Shown piece after piece: positions 51,727 to 61,148 of a DNA stretch of 64,000 nucleotides. Under the pieces are notes generated by a model, which saw only the letters and a program-made list of their open reading frames with translations, made no database searches and was not told the origin of the DNA. The first letter of the stretch is position 1. Every line of letters starts with the position of its first letter. Made by a program: the position numbers and the translations under genes. This DNA is from Paramixta manurensis (GTDB lineage Bacteria; Pseudomonadota; Gammaproteobacteria; Enterobacterales; Enterobacteriaceae): the NCBI RefSeq assembly GCF_013285385.1, contig NZ_CP054212.1, positions 1 to 64,000 on the forward strand, in the 5' to 3' direction.

Positions 51727-53340
51727 CTAACGGGTTTCCGTCTCGGCGATCAACTGCCCAAATTCCAGTTTAATAATGCGGTCTGCCAACGGGAAATAGC
51801 GGTCATCATGGGTTATCGCCAGTACCGTTTTTCCTTCGGCTTTTAGCAGCGGCAACAACTGCTGATAGAACACCGCTTTAAACGTCGGATCCTGATCGGC
51901 TGCCCACTCATCAAATAAATAGAACGGGCGATCTTCCAGCCACGCCAGTAATAGCGCCAGCCGCTTACGTTGCCCCTGCGACAGGGCGATAGTCGAAAAC
52001 TGGCCGTTGTTCACCGTGACTTTATGGTCGAGCTGAAGAAGACGCAGTAAATGGTTGACCTGCTCATCACTGCGCGCGCTGGCGTCATCCACGCTATCGA
52101 ACAGGTAGAAATCATTAAAGACCACCGCGAAGTGTTGGCGATACGCTTCAAGGTTTTCCGCCGTTATATGCTGGCCGTTGAGCGTCAGCGTACCGGTTTC
52201 CGGCGGATACAGCCCGACCAGCACTTTTGCCAGCGTGGTTTTACCGCTGCCGTTACCGCCGACTAAAAAAACCACCTCTCCGGGCGAAAAGTGCAGATCG
52301 AGCGGGCCGAGCGTAAACCGCTCATCACGGTTTTCGCCCTGATAATGGTGACTAATGCCTTGCAGCGTCAGGCTATGCAAATAGGGTGAGGACACCGGCG
52401 GCTGGTGGGCTTCCGGCGGCAGAACGCTTTCCACATCCCGAATACGCTGTAACGCCACTCTGGCGCTACTAATGTTGGGTAACGCAGACAGCAACCCTTC
52501 GACCGGAACAATCATGTAGAGAAAAACCATGGTATAGCCTGTCATGATTTCCGGGTTCACCGGTAGATAACCACGCAGTAAATAGAGCACACAGCCGATA
52601 AAGGCAAAAAACAACACGCTACCCCAACTGGTGGCTAGCGCATAAAGCACGTAGCCGCGTGTGCGCTCCTGACGCACCGACTCAATGTTCTCCGCCAGCG
52701 GGCCGCGGACAAAACGGCGTCGACGTAACGGATTAAGTTTTAATTCGCGCGCGCCATCAAACAGCGTCTTAAATTGTTGGATCAACGTATCTTCGCGCCG
52801 CCGTGAGCTACGCAGTAGCTGTAATGCTCTGCTGTGTGAAAGTACGTAACCCAGCGAGCCAAGAAAAATTACCGCCAGCGCCAGTAATAAGATGGTCCAC
52901 GATAGCGTGCCGAGGTATACCAGGCAGCCGAGAATCACCGCGCCGTAGATCACCAAGTTAGGCAGATTAACGAAAAACACCACAATGGTATCGAGATCTT
53001 GCGTCAACACGGAAATGGCGCGCGACATGCCGATTTTCTCCAGCGCCGGGTAGCTCGCCTCGCTGATGCGTTCCACCACTTCATTGCGTAACGTGGCTTT
53101 GGCACGCTGACCAAGGGTCATAAACAGCGTTTCGGCAATCATGCGGGTAGAGAGCATCAGGAGTGCCAGCAGTAAAAAATGCCAACCCAACTTGGGGAGT
53201 TGAGAGCTGGTGGCATGCAGACTCTGGTTAATCAGCGCCAGTAACGAGGCATTGCTAAAACCGCTGATCAGGCTGGCGACTAACGCCAATAACAACCACC
53301 ATCCAACATGGCGCGCAAGGTATAACAGCATTTGCATCAC
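51727..53340 (-). CDS. PvdE/YojI-type cyclic-peptide exporter ABC protein
   Basis: 537 aa half-transporter: six membrane segments (about 10-300), then an ABC domain with Walker A GGNGSGKTT near 362, signature LSQGQRKRL near 453, and Walker B FYLFDEWAAD near 474. This is the SyrD/PvdE/YojI family that exports peptides or siderophores. Here it follows fhuB in the siderophore locus, 30 bp away, where the importer ATPase FhuC would be expected. It cannot easily stand in for FhuC because it has its own fused membrane domain, so it may move a siderophore or its precursor. Confidence 0.82.
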   Translation of the reverse strand: MMQMLLYLARHVGWWLLLALVASLISGFSNASLLALINQSLHATSSQLPKLGWHFLLLALLMLSTRMIAETLFMTLGQRAKATLRNEVVERISEASYPALEKIGMSRAISVLTQDLDTIVVFFVNLPNLVIYGAVILGCLVYLGTLSWTILLLALAVIFLGSLGYVLSHSRALQLLRSSRRREDTLIQQFKTLFDGARELKLNPLRRRRFVRGPLAENIESVRQERTRGYVLYALATSWGSVLFFAFIGCVLYLLRGYLPVNPEIMTGYTMVFLYMIVPVEGLLSALPNISSARVALQRIRDVESVLPPEAHQPPVSSPYLHSLTLQGISHHYQGENRDERFTLGPLDLHFSPGEVVFLVGGNGSGKTTLAKVLVGLYPPETGTLTLNGQHITAENLEAYRQHFAVVFNDFYLFDSVDDASARSDEQVNHLLRLLQLDHKVTVNNGQFSTIALSQGQRKRLALLLAWLEDRPFYLFDEWAADQDPTFKAVFYQQLLPLLKAEGKTVLAITHDDRYFPLADRIIKLEFGQLIAETETR

Positions 53341-53370
53341 ATTCTTCCCGTTGATTCTGCTTTTCGGTGT

Positions 53371-55359
53371 TTAATTACGCTTTTTTCGTAATAACAGCCC
53401 AATTAAAAATGGCCCGCCCAGTAGGGTGGTCATCAGACCCACCGGGATTTGCCGGGGGTAAAGTAAATTCCTGCCCATCCAGTCTGCCGCGACCATCATC
53501 ACGCCGGAAAACAGCACGGCGGTAAACAGTTGATGCAGCGGACGGTGCGCGCCGGCCTGACGTGCGAGATGCGGGCCAAGCAGACCAACAAAGGAGATTG
53601 GCCCAACAATGATGGTCGCCAGCGCGGTCATCAGCGCCGCCAATGACAAAACCAATAACCGGGCGCGAGAAACCGGTACGCCAAGTGATCCAGAGACGCT
53701 GCCAAGCGGCAGCAGAATGAGCCAGCGGCGTAATAGCGGCGTACACGCCAGCAGCAGTAGCGAGACGATAAACAGCGCCAGCGCCACTGGCGTCGTAATG
53801 TAATAGGTCGAGCCGGTCATTAATTGCATCAACATCGAACTGGCGGCGGGGTTATTGAGCATGACGATGCTGGCGACCGCCTGAAATAAGGCATTAATCG
53901 CCAGGCCAATCAGCAACACCCGCTGCGGGTTAAAATCGCTACGCTGGGTGCTGTGCAGCGTGAGTAACAAGGTTACCGCCGCGCCAAGCGTGCTGCCGAG
54001 CAGTAATTGCGCAAAGCTGCCGCCGGGTAATATCAGTAAAAACAGCGTGATCCCGAGCGATGCGCCAGCGCCGATCCCCAACACTTCCGGGCTGGCTAAC
54101 GGATTGCCGCTGAGGCGCTGCATTAAAACCCCCGCCGCCGCCAGTAAGAAGCCCGCCCCTAATGCCGCCAACATACGTGGTAAGCGTAACGGCAGCAGCG
54201 CAGGCCACTCCTGCCAGGTAGCAATATGCCAGCCTTGTAAACCATGACCGAGTAGCAGGGAGAGGGCGATGACAATCAGTAATAACAGTGCGGCAGGACG
54301 CGCAACCCGCCGGGTAACGGCGGGGCCGGAATCGCCAACCGGCGGCGTATGCGCCGCCAGGCCGCCATTTCCCTTCGATACCAGCAGAACCAGCAGCGGG
54401 CCGCCGATCAGCGCGGTCATCATCCCAACCGGTAAAAACTGGCCGTTGAGCAGGGTAATGTCGCTAATCGATAGGTCGGTTAACCAGACGATCCCGGCAC
54501 CGATTAGCGGGCTCCATAGCACCAATTGACGTGATGTTCTGGCGCCGGTCAGGCGAGCGATGTGCGGTGCCGCCAGGCCAACAAACCCAATCACGCCGAC
54601 GGCGCTCATCACCAGCCCGCTCATCACCAGCGCCAGTAGTAGTGCGGCGCTGCGAATCACCACTGGCGAGGCGCCAAGGCTACGCGTCATTCCATCCTGC
54701 AGACGCAATAGCTCCAGTTGGCGCAGCATGCCGAGTAATATCGCCAGGCAGACAGCCAGGCGCGGCAACAGCCAAAGTACCGTCTGCCAGTCTTTCTGGA
54801 TTAGCGAACCACCGCCCCAAATCAGTACCGATAGCAGAAAACGATCGTGAATAATCGCCAGTAACAGTGAGAGTGCGCCGCAATATAGATTGATTAACAG
54901 GCCAGCGAGAATGAGTGCCAGCGGCGCTAACTGTTGGCGGCGGGCAAGCAGGAATACGCCTGCCAGTGCGCACAACTCGCCGGTTAGCACCAGCGCGGTT
55001 TTCGCGCTAAACAACCACTCCGGAAACCAAGTGGCGGCCAGGCTCAACGCCAGCGTCGCGCCGCTGGTAATTCCCAACGTGATCGGTTCCGCCAGCGGAT
55101 TGCCCAACGCCCGTTGCATTATCCAGCCACACAGCGCCAGCACAGCACCGCTCAGGATTGCCATACACTGACGCGGTAACCACATATCGTGCAGAATTAT
55201 CGAAGGCGCACTACGGGCATCCGGCGCGGAAAACAGCAAGTCGATACCGTGCGCCAGCGAGACATTATGCGCCAGCGTATGTAGCGCGATCGGTAAACAG
55301 CACAGCCATAACGCGGCGGTTAACGCCAACGGAGAGCGCCGGGCGGAAAAATTAATCAC
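53371..55359 (-). CDS. fhuB: Fe3+-hydroxamate permease FhuB (double-length)
   Basis: 662 aa, two fused FecCD/BtuC-type permease halves of about 10 membrane segments each; E. coli FhuB is 660 aa. The halves carry the repeated ATPase-contact motifs GLAAPHIARL and GLLGPHLARQ, and the paired RALGNPLAEP / RLSGNPLASP segments. Overlaps fhuD by 8 bp. No fhuC lies in the cluster, so an ATPase from elsewhere in the genome would be needed. Confidence 0.9.
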   Translation of the reverse strand: MINFSARRSPLALTAALWLCCLPIALHTLAHNVSLAHGIDLLFSAPDARSAPSIILHDMWLPRQCMAILSGAVLALCGWIMQRALGNPLAEPITLGITSGATLALSLAATWFPEWLFSAKTALVLTGELCALAGVFLLARRQQLAPLALILAGLLINLYCGALSLLLAIIHDRFLLSVLIWGGGSLIQKDWQTVLWLLPRLAVCLAILLGMLRQLELLRLQDGMTRSLGASPVVIRSAALLLALVMSGLVMSAVGVIGFVGLAAPHIARLTGARTSRQLVLWSPLIGAGIVWLTDLSISDITLLNGQFLPVGMMTALIGGPLLVLLVSKGNGGLAAHTPPVGDSGPAVTRRVARPAALLLLIVIALSLLLGHGLQGWHIATWQEWPALLPLRLPRMLAALGAGFLLAAAGVLMQRLSGNPLASPEVLGIGAGASLGITLFLLILPGGSFAQLLLGSTLGAAVTLLLTLHSTQRSDFNPQRVLLIGLAINALFQAVASIVMLNNPAASSMLMQLMTGSTYYITTPVALALFIVSLLLLACTPLLRRWLILLPLGSVSGSLGVPVSRARLLVLSLAALMTALATIIVGPISFVGLLGPHLARQAGAHRPLHQLFTAVLFSGVMMVAADWMGRNLLYPRQIPVGLMTTLLGGPFLIGLLLRKKRN

Positions 55360-56230
55360 AATGCGCTCCGGAAAGTGTGGTTAGCGTCGTTTCAAGGTCA
55401 TGGGCGAAGCGTTGCGCACTGAGTAATGCCCCGCTTTCGCTAATCGCATGCGGCAGCACTATCCGTTGCGGACAACGAGTGAGCGGGAGGGCGCGCCACA
55501 AACGGCTCTGTGTCCAGCCGCGCAACGCTGCGGGTGACTGCCCCGGCGCAGGCATGATCAGCAGCCGGGCGTGCTGCGAGCCGGCAATTTGTTGAATTTC
55601 AACCTGCGCTTCCCCTTGTGCGTTAACCGCGCCACGCCAGGCATTGGTTAACCCGACACGCTGCATCACATCATTAAAAAAACTGTTTTCGCCATACAGA
55701 CGGATGTGTAAATCATCTACCGGTGAGGCGAGATAACAGGGTGTCGCGGCCTGTTGGCGCAGCGCGTCTTGAGTATGCAACAGTTGCTGATCCAATCCGG
55801 CCCGTAGCCGCGCGGCTTGCGGTTTTAATGCCAACCGGGTCGCCAGCTTGTCGCAACTGGCATAAAAACTGGCCAGCCGCCCGGTTGCCAGAGTGAGGGT
55901 TGGCGCGATGGCTTCCAGCATCGGCTTACTCATCGCATGGGCGGGAGTGATAATAATCAGATCGGGTTTTAACCCGTACAACGCCTCAAGGTTGGGCTGA
56001 AATAACAGCCCAATATCCTGTACCTGAGCAGGGAGCGTCGGCAGGCCAATTAACTGGCGATACCATTGCGGCGCGGAAACCGCTAACGGCGTGACGCCGA
56101 GCGATAAGAGTAGCTCCGTCAACCCCCAATCCAATACCGCGATACGCTGCGGCGGCAAAGCGGCCTTAACGCCGCCTGCCAGCGGCAGCGTCAAGGCCAA
56201 TTGCAGCAAACTACGCCGTGAAAGCCTCAA
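55352..56230 (-). CDS. fhuD: Fe3+-hydroxamate-binding protein FhuD
   Basis: 292 aa periplasmic binding protein of the FhuD type. Twin-arginine-like signal (LSRRSLLQLALTLPLAGG), then two lobes joined by a helix. Conserved stretches PQRIAVLDWGLTELLLSLG, QDIGLLFQPNLEALYGLKPDLI and LPHAISESGAL match FhuD in pattern. It delivers ferric hydroxamate to FhuB. Follows the receptor gene by 7 bp and overlaps fhuB by 8 bp. Confidence 0.88.
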   Translation of the reverse strand: MRLSRRSLLQLALTLPLAGGVKAALPPQRIAVLDWGLTELLLSLGVTPLAVSAPQWYRQLIGLPTLPAQVQDIGLLFQPNLEALYGLKPDLIIITPAHAMSKPMLEAIAPTLTLATGRLASFYASCDKLATRLALKPQAARLRAGLDQQLLHTQDALRQQAATPCYLASPVDDLHIRLYGENSFFNDVMQRVGLTNAWRGAVNAQGEAQVEIQQIAGSQHARLLIMPAPGQSPAALRGWTQSRLWRALPLTRCPQRIVLPHAISESGALLSAQRFAHDLETTLTTLSGAHCD

Positions 56231-56237
56231 AGCAGAC

Positions 56238-58373
56238 CTACCATTGATAGCTCAACGTCGCGACGTATTGGCGCTTAATTGCATATTCACAGCCGTTATC
56301 CTGACATGATGCTAAATAGACTTTATTGGTTAAGTTTTCAGCATTCAGCGCCATTTGCCACTGCCGCCAGCGATAACTGACCATTGCGTCATATACGGTT
56401 GCGGCTGGCACTTTGAGCGTATTGGCGCGATTGGCGTAGCTGGTGCCGATATAACGCGCGCCGCCGCCGACTTTCAGCCCGTCCAGTGCGCCGTGTAGGG
56501 AGTACTCACTCCATAGCCGTGCGCTATTGCGGGAGATCGCCACCGGATCATTGCCCTTATCACCGTTATTCGACTGCACCACTTCCGGATCGGTATAGGC
56601 ATAGGAAGCCAGCACCAGCCAATCTGGCGTGAGGTTAATTTTGCCTTCCAGTTCGACCCCTTTACTGCGGATTTCACCGGTTTGCACTGAATAGTTGAGA
56701 TGCTCAAGGTCGGCGGTGGCAACATTGGTTTCGCGCAAATCGAACAGCGCGACGGTAAACAGCGCATCCAGCCCCAATGGATCGTATTTCAGGCCGATTT
56801 CCGACTGTTTGCCTTTGGTTGGTTTAAAGGCGTTACCGTTGAAATCACTGCCGCTGGTGGGCACAAACGATGTCGAGTAGCTGATATACGGCGCCAGGCC
56901 ATTATCAAAATGATACAGCAACGCCGCGCGCCCGGTGGTGGCATGGTCGTTTTGCTGGCTATTACTGCTGGCAACCAGGTCACGCACATTGGTTTTGGCA
57001 TAGTCAAACCGTCCGCCGAGGTTCATCACCCAACGGTCCCATTTGAGCTGGTCCTGAAGATAAGCGCCGGTTTGCGCCATGGTGGAGTGGGTGCGGCTGG
57101 TGAAGTCTGGCAGGGTGACCGGCGTACTGTAATCCGGATCGAGGTAGTTGATCGGGCTGGCATCACCATAACCGGCGTTGGAACGGATCGAGGTGTGCAT
57201 ATAGTCCACGCCTGCTAATACCGTATGGTTCAGCGGGCCGGTAGCAAAATGCCATTCCGATTGGTTATCCAGCGCGATGTTACTCATCGTTTCTGTCAGA
57301 TTCATTGAGGCGCGATTAACCAGCGGCGCATTCGGTACTACGCCGATGGGATACACCATCTTGTAGTCGGCGGACGAGCTGAGATAACGCAGATTCTGAC
57401 GAACGGTGACTAAATCATTAAAGCGATGTTCAAACTGGTAGCCGATACTGCCCTGATTGCGTGAGTATGTGTCGAGCCCCGGCTGACCACCATAGAAATG
57501 GGTGGAAATATGGCCATTCGGATTATGGACCAGCGTGCCTACCACCGGCTGTTGGTTAAAGAAGCCGGAATCCGGATCGCGGCGCAACTGCGCCAACACG
57601 GTCAGCGAGGTATCCGCATCTGGCTGCCAGGTGAGGGAAGGCGCGATATCAAAGTGTTGATAGCGCGAATGGTCAACCTGCGTCTGGGTGTTAAAGAAAG
57701 TCCCGCTGACGCGCCCCAGCAGTTGATGGTTATCGTCCAATGGGCCGGTGACATCAAAGCCTGTACCAAACTGATGGTAATTACCGGCGCTGAGATAAAC
57801 TTCACCGCCAGGCTGCGCCTCCGGTTTTTTGCTGACCAGGTTTACAATGCCGCCCGGATTGGCCTGGCCATATAATACCGACGAGGGGCCTTTCACCACT
57901 TCAATCCGTGATAACAGATAGGGATCCCAGGCCGGGCGCGACCAGTATGCTTCGCGCGGCAGACGCAGGCCATCCAGGTATTCGTCCGCTTCGAAACCGC
58001 GCACATAGATAGTATCGAAACGGGTATCCGGCCCACTGCTTTCGGCGGAAACCCCGGCGAGGTAGCGCACCGCCTGCGGAATAGTTTTTGCCGCTTGGGT
58101 GGCGATTTGCGCTTGCGTTACTACCGAGACGCTTTGCGGCGTTTCAATCAGCGGTGTCGCTGTCTTTGTGGCGGCGGCAGAAACATGGGCGACCGCGTTG
58201 CCTTCATCTTCGGTGGTTTGCTGTGTATTCGCATTGACCACCATGGTGGATTCCGCTGGCGGCGCACTGCTGTTTTCCGCTGCGTTTGCCATAGGTGATG
58301 CGCTACCGATAACGGTGGCCAGCAAAGCGGCCTGCGCTGTAATTCCCTGAAAAATGTCCCGAGCCTGTTTCAT
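56238..58373 (-). CDS. TonB-dependent ferric-hydroxamate siderophore receptor
   Basis: 711 aa from Met at 58373 (MKQARDIF); the longer frame to 58427 would run through the Fur box and is unlikely. Signal peptide ending ANA before AEN; plug domain (about 70-185) with ETPQSVSVVTQAQI, RGFEADEYLDGLRLPRE and RIEVVKGPSSVLYGQANPGGIVNLVSKKP (short motifs); then a 22-strand barrel ending in aromatic Trp (LSYQW). Closest in pattern to FhuA/FoxA/FhuE-type ferrichrome/ferrioxamine receptors; the specific ligand is unknown. Upstream Fur box and divergent AraC gene indicate iron control. Confidence 0.9.
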   Translation of the reverse strand: MKQARDIFQGITAQAALLATVIGSASPMANAAENSSAPPAESTMVVNANTQQTTEDEGNAVAHVSAAATKTATPLIETPQSVSVVTQAQIATQAAKTIPQAVRYLAGVSAESSGPDTRFDTIYVRGFEADEYLDGLRLPREAYWSRPAWDPYLLSRIEVVKGPSSVLYGQANPGGIVNLVSKKPEAQPGGEVYLSAGNYHQFGTGFDVTGPLDDNHQLLGRVSGTFFNTQTQVDHSRYQHFDIAPSLTWQPDADTSLTVLAQLRRDPDSGFFNQQPVVGTLVHNPNGHISTHFYGGQPGLDTYSRNQGSIGYQFEHRFNDLVTVRQNLRYLSSSADYKMVYPIGVVPNAPLVNRASMNLTETMSNIALDNQSEWHFATGPLNHTVLAGVDYMHTSIRSNAGYGDASPINYLDPDYSTPVTLPDFTSRTHSTMAQTGAYLQDQLKWDRWVMNLGGRFDYAKTNVRDLVASSNSQQNDHATTGRAALLYHFDNGLAPYISYSTSFVPTSGSDFNGNAFKPTKGKQSEIGLKYDPLGLDALFTVALFDLRETNVATADLEHLNYSVQTGEIRSKGVELEGKINLTPDWLVLASYAYTDPEVVQSNNGDKGNDPVAISRNSARLWSEYSLHGALDGLKVGGGARYIGTSYANRANTLKVPAATVYDAMVSYRWRQWQMALNAENLTNKVYLASCQDNGCEYAIKRQYVATLSYQW

Positions 58374-58412
58374 AGTTTCCCCATGAAATCCTGGTATTAT
58401 TAAAATGAGGAT

Positions 58413-58431
58413 AAAAATGATAATCATTCCC
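58413..58431. promoter_or_regulatory. Fur box
   Basis: 19-bp site matching the Fur consensus GATAATGATAATCATTATC at 15 of 19 positions, with an intact core AATGATAATCATT. It lies 40 bp before the receptor start and 143 bp before the AraC gene, so iron repression of the fhu-like operon is expected. Confidence 0.87.
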
Positions 58432-58573
58432 TTTTAAAAATGCAGCCGGGACACTATGATGATGGCGATACTTTGGTGGGGAATAGCGTGATCCAGACAG
58501 AGGTTGTCTGTTTTGTAGCTAAATACAGGTCGTTACTGAATTCTGACGATGATTAACGGGAAGACGATATACG

Positions 58574-59377
58574 ATGGAAAATCACTGGCATCCCAAAGCG
58601 TTACGCCATTCCCTTCCGCCTGAAGGGGCGATCGCTGGCGTACGGCTGTTAACCTATGGCGCCGGTAGCACCGAGCCGTGGCACGCCCATGAACAGGGGC
58701 AGTTAATCTTTACTACCGCCGGGGTAGTACGCATCCAGACCGAACAACAGGTGTGGATACTGGCGCCGTTCCAGGCATTATGGCTGCCGGGAGGTATCCC
58801 TCACCAACTGTATGCCATAAACCCTGTTACCACCAGTAATGTGTATTTAACCGCTGACGCTTCCCGCCAGTACAGTACCGATTTTCGTTGTCTACAGGTC
58901 ACGCCCTTATTGCAGGCTTTGGTTGAGGAACTGGTGGTTGCGCCTTTACCTCATGGCGTGGCGCGGCATGAGGCGCTTACCGCGCTGCTGTATAACGAAT
59001 TATCCTGGGTGCCGCCCGCCCGCGTCTGCCAGATTGTTTTTCCTCTCGATCGCCGGGCGCGCACGGTGTGCGATGCGTTATGCCAGGCGCCCGCTAACAA
59101 TGAAACGCTGGCCTGCTGGGGGCAAAAGGTTGGCGCCAGTGAGCGTACGCTGGCGCGGATATTCCGTGAGCAAACCCGCCACAGTTTCGCCGGTTGGCGG
59201 CAGAATCTGCGTCTGGCGGAGGCTATTTGTTACCTGGCGCAGGGGCAGTCGATTAAACGGTTGTCGGCAGAGTTGGGCTATCAAAGCACCAGCGCATTTA
59301 TCGCGATGTTTCGCAAACAACTTGGCACCACGCCGCAGCGTTTCCTGCAAAAAAATGAGGTATCACTTCCTGCCTGA
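58574..59377 (+). CDS. AraC-family regulator with cupin domain
   Basis: 267 aa. N-terminal cupin-like sensing domain (about 20-100, WHAHEQGQLIF, LWLPGGIPHQLYA) and C-terminal double HTH (about 165-262, KVGASERTLARIFREQ and LSAELGYQSTSAFIAMFRKQLGTTP). Divergent from the siderophore receptor, so it probably activates that operon in response to the ferric siderophore, as known AraC iron regulators do. The closest overall look is the YeaM/NimR-type architecture; the effector is inferred. Confidence 0.84.
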   Translation: MENHWHPKALRHSLPPEGAIAGVRLLTYGAGSTEPWHAHEQGQLIFTTAGVVRIQTEQQVWILAPFQALWLPGGIPHQLYAINPVTTSNVYLTADASRQYSTDFRCLQVTPLLQALVEELVVAPLPHGVARHEALTALLYNELSWVPPARVCQIVFPLDRRARTVCDALCQAPANNETLACWGQKVGASERTLARIFREQTRHSFAGWRQNLRLAEAICYLAQGQSIKRLSAELGYQSTSAFIAMFRKQLGTTPQRFLQKNEVSLPA

Positions 59378-59477
59378 GCCTCTCTCACGGCGATTTTTGC
59401 CCCATTAATCTCCTTTCATGGCATCCGATAAAAAGCGAAAGCGATCACAAACTGACCAATTGTAACGTGTTAACGTC

Positions 59478-59502
59478 AATTAATCCTTAGTTAGGATTAA
59501 TT
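59478..59502. promoter_or_regulatory. Perfect inverted repeat upstream of the amino-sugar operon
   Basis: AATTAATCCT (59478-59487) and AGGATTAATT (59493-59502) form a perfect 10-bp inverted repeat with a TAGTT centre, 108 bp before the SSS transporter. The site lies in the 233-bp AraC-SSS gap and is a good candidate operator for the ROK regulator at 63128. Confidence 0.6.
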
Positions 59503-59610
59503 AAAAAATAGTCAGTCAGGGACGGCGTTCAGGTTAAGCAATGAAGACACCAGGTCCGGAGCGCAGGCTTTACCGGGCCGCTACAATTCATTCTCGTCCC
59601 GGAGTCTGCT

Positions 59611-61134
59611 ATGAATCTCCTTGATTACCTCGTGATGGCGCTGTACGCATTAATGATTGTTTTGATTACATTTTGGGCTATGCGTCGGATAGGCAGTACC
59701 AAAGATTTTTTCGCCGCGGGCGGTAAAATGCCGTGGTGGCTTTCCGGCGTGTCGCACCATATGTCGGGTTATAGCGCCGCCGTATTTGTTGCTTACGCGG
59801 CGGTGGCGTACCAGGCGGGGATCACCATCTATTTCTGGTGGGCGTTTCCGATTGCGATTGCGGTGTTGTTTGGCGCGATAGTTTTCGCGCCGCGCTGGGC
59901 GCGCCTACGCATTCATATGAATATTGAGTCGCCGATGGAATATCTCGCTACCCGCTATAACGTTCCCACTCAGCAAGTGCTGGCCTGGAGCGGCGTGATA
60001 CTGAAAGTGTTTGATGTCGGGGCTAAATGGGCGGCGATTGCGATCATTATCAACGTGTTTACCGGTTTCGATCCGTTGATGGGCATTTTAATCGCAGGGG
60101 CGCTAAGCCTATTTTATTCGGTGATGGGCGGGCTGTGGGCCGATGCGTGTAACGATTTTGGGCAGTTTGTGGTGCAGTTTATCGCCGCCATTGTCATGGT
60201 GGTGGCGGTGGCGGTGCATTTAGGCGGCGTTAGCCAACTGCTACACATTTGGGATCACCTGCCGGCGCAGCACACGGTAATTGTGCAGGAGCCCTATTCG
60301 CTGGGCTTTATCCTCGCCTATTTCGTGATTTATACCCTGAGTTATAACGGCGGAACCTGGAACCTCGCCCAACGTTTTATTGCGTCGCCCGGCGGTAAGC
60401 AGGCGCGCAAGGCCGCTCTGCTGTCGGCGGCGCTGTATTTAATCTGGCCGCTGGTGCTATTTTATCCAATGTGGGCCGCGCCACTGCTGTTTCCGGATTT
60501 AGCCGATCCGTCCCGCTCCTACTCGGTGATGGCGATGTCGTTATTACCGAACGGATTGATCGGTTTGGTACTGGTCGCGATGTTTACCCATACTCTGTCA
60601 ATGACCTCATCGGATGCCAATGCCATTACGGCGGTGGTCACGCGTGATATTTTACCGGCGTTGTTCCCAAAACGTTTTTCACACGCCACGCCCTCGCTGC
60701 TGGCGGCGCGGATCACCACCACGCTGTTTATCATTATTACCCTGATAATTGCCTTAAATGCCGGGCGTTTCGGCGGCGTTCTCACCTTGTTGATCGTCTG
60801 GTTCGGTGGCTTGGTTGGGCCAATCTCCATTCCGATGTTGCTGGGCCTATTGCCGTGGTTCCGTAAATGCGGCGCGACGGCAGCGATTGCCTCGTGGGCT
60901 ATCGGTGTGGCGACTTTTTTTATCGTCAAATTCTTGCTGCCGGGTATGAGCACCGCCACCGTTGTGGCGGCACCGGTATTCTCCTCTCTGGTGATTTTCT
61001 GGCTGTGCGGCGTGTTGCGCCGCTCACCGGTGGCACCGGAGGTCGATACGTTACTTAACGCGCTCAACCAGGATGGCCCGGCACCCACGCCTCGCGGAGC
61101 GGGTGTCTCGGCTTATCACACCGAGAGCAAATAA
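59611..61134 (+). CDS. Sodium:solute symporter (SSS family)
   Basis: 507 aa with about 13 membrane segments of the LeuT-like SSS fold: KDFFAAGGKMPWWLSGVSHHMSGYSA near 31-55 (short motif FFAAGGKMPWW), WGAKWAA-type segment VFDVGAKWAAIA and LSYNGGTWNLAQRF near 255. Members carry sugars, amino sugars, sialic acids and amino acids. Context with NagB- and NagA-like enzymes suggests an N-acetyl amino sugar or derivative taken up in free form. NagB-like gene follows after 14 bp. Confidence 0.86.
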   Translation: MNLLDYLVMALYALMIVLITFWAMRRIGSTKDFFAAGGKMPWWLSGVSHHMSGYSAAVFVAYAAVAYQAGITIYFWWAFPIAIAVLFGAIVFAPRWARLRIHMNIESPMEYLATRYNVPTQQVLAWSGVILKVFDVGAKWAAIAIIINVFTGFDPLMGILIAGALSLFYSVMGGLWADACNDFGQFVVQFIAAIVMVVAVAVHLGGVSQLLHIWDHLPAQHTVIVQEPYSLGFILAYFVIYTLSYNGGTWNLAQRFIASPGGKQARKAALLSAALYLIWPLVLFYPMWAAPLLFPDLADPSRSYSVMAMSLLPNGLIGLVLVAMFTHTLSMTSSDANAITAVVTRDILPALFPKRFSHATPSLLAARITTTLFIIITLIIALNAGRFGGVLTLLIVWFGGLVGPISIPMLLGLLPWFRKCGATAAIASWAIGVATFFIVKFLLPGMSTATVVAAPVFSSLVIFWLCGVLRRSPVAPEVDTLLNALNQDGPAPTPRGAGVSAYHTESK

Positions 61135-61148
61135 CTTTTGAGGAGCGA

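Noticed and set aside
56238..58427. Receptor start at 58427 giving a longer hydrophobic N-terminus
   Set aside because: That extension reads through the Fur box and lacks a ribosome site; the start at 58373 gives a normal signal peptide.
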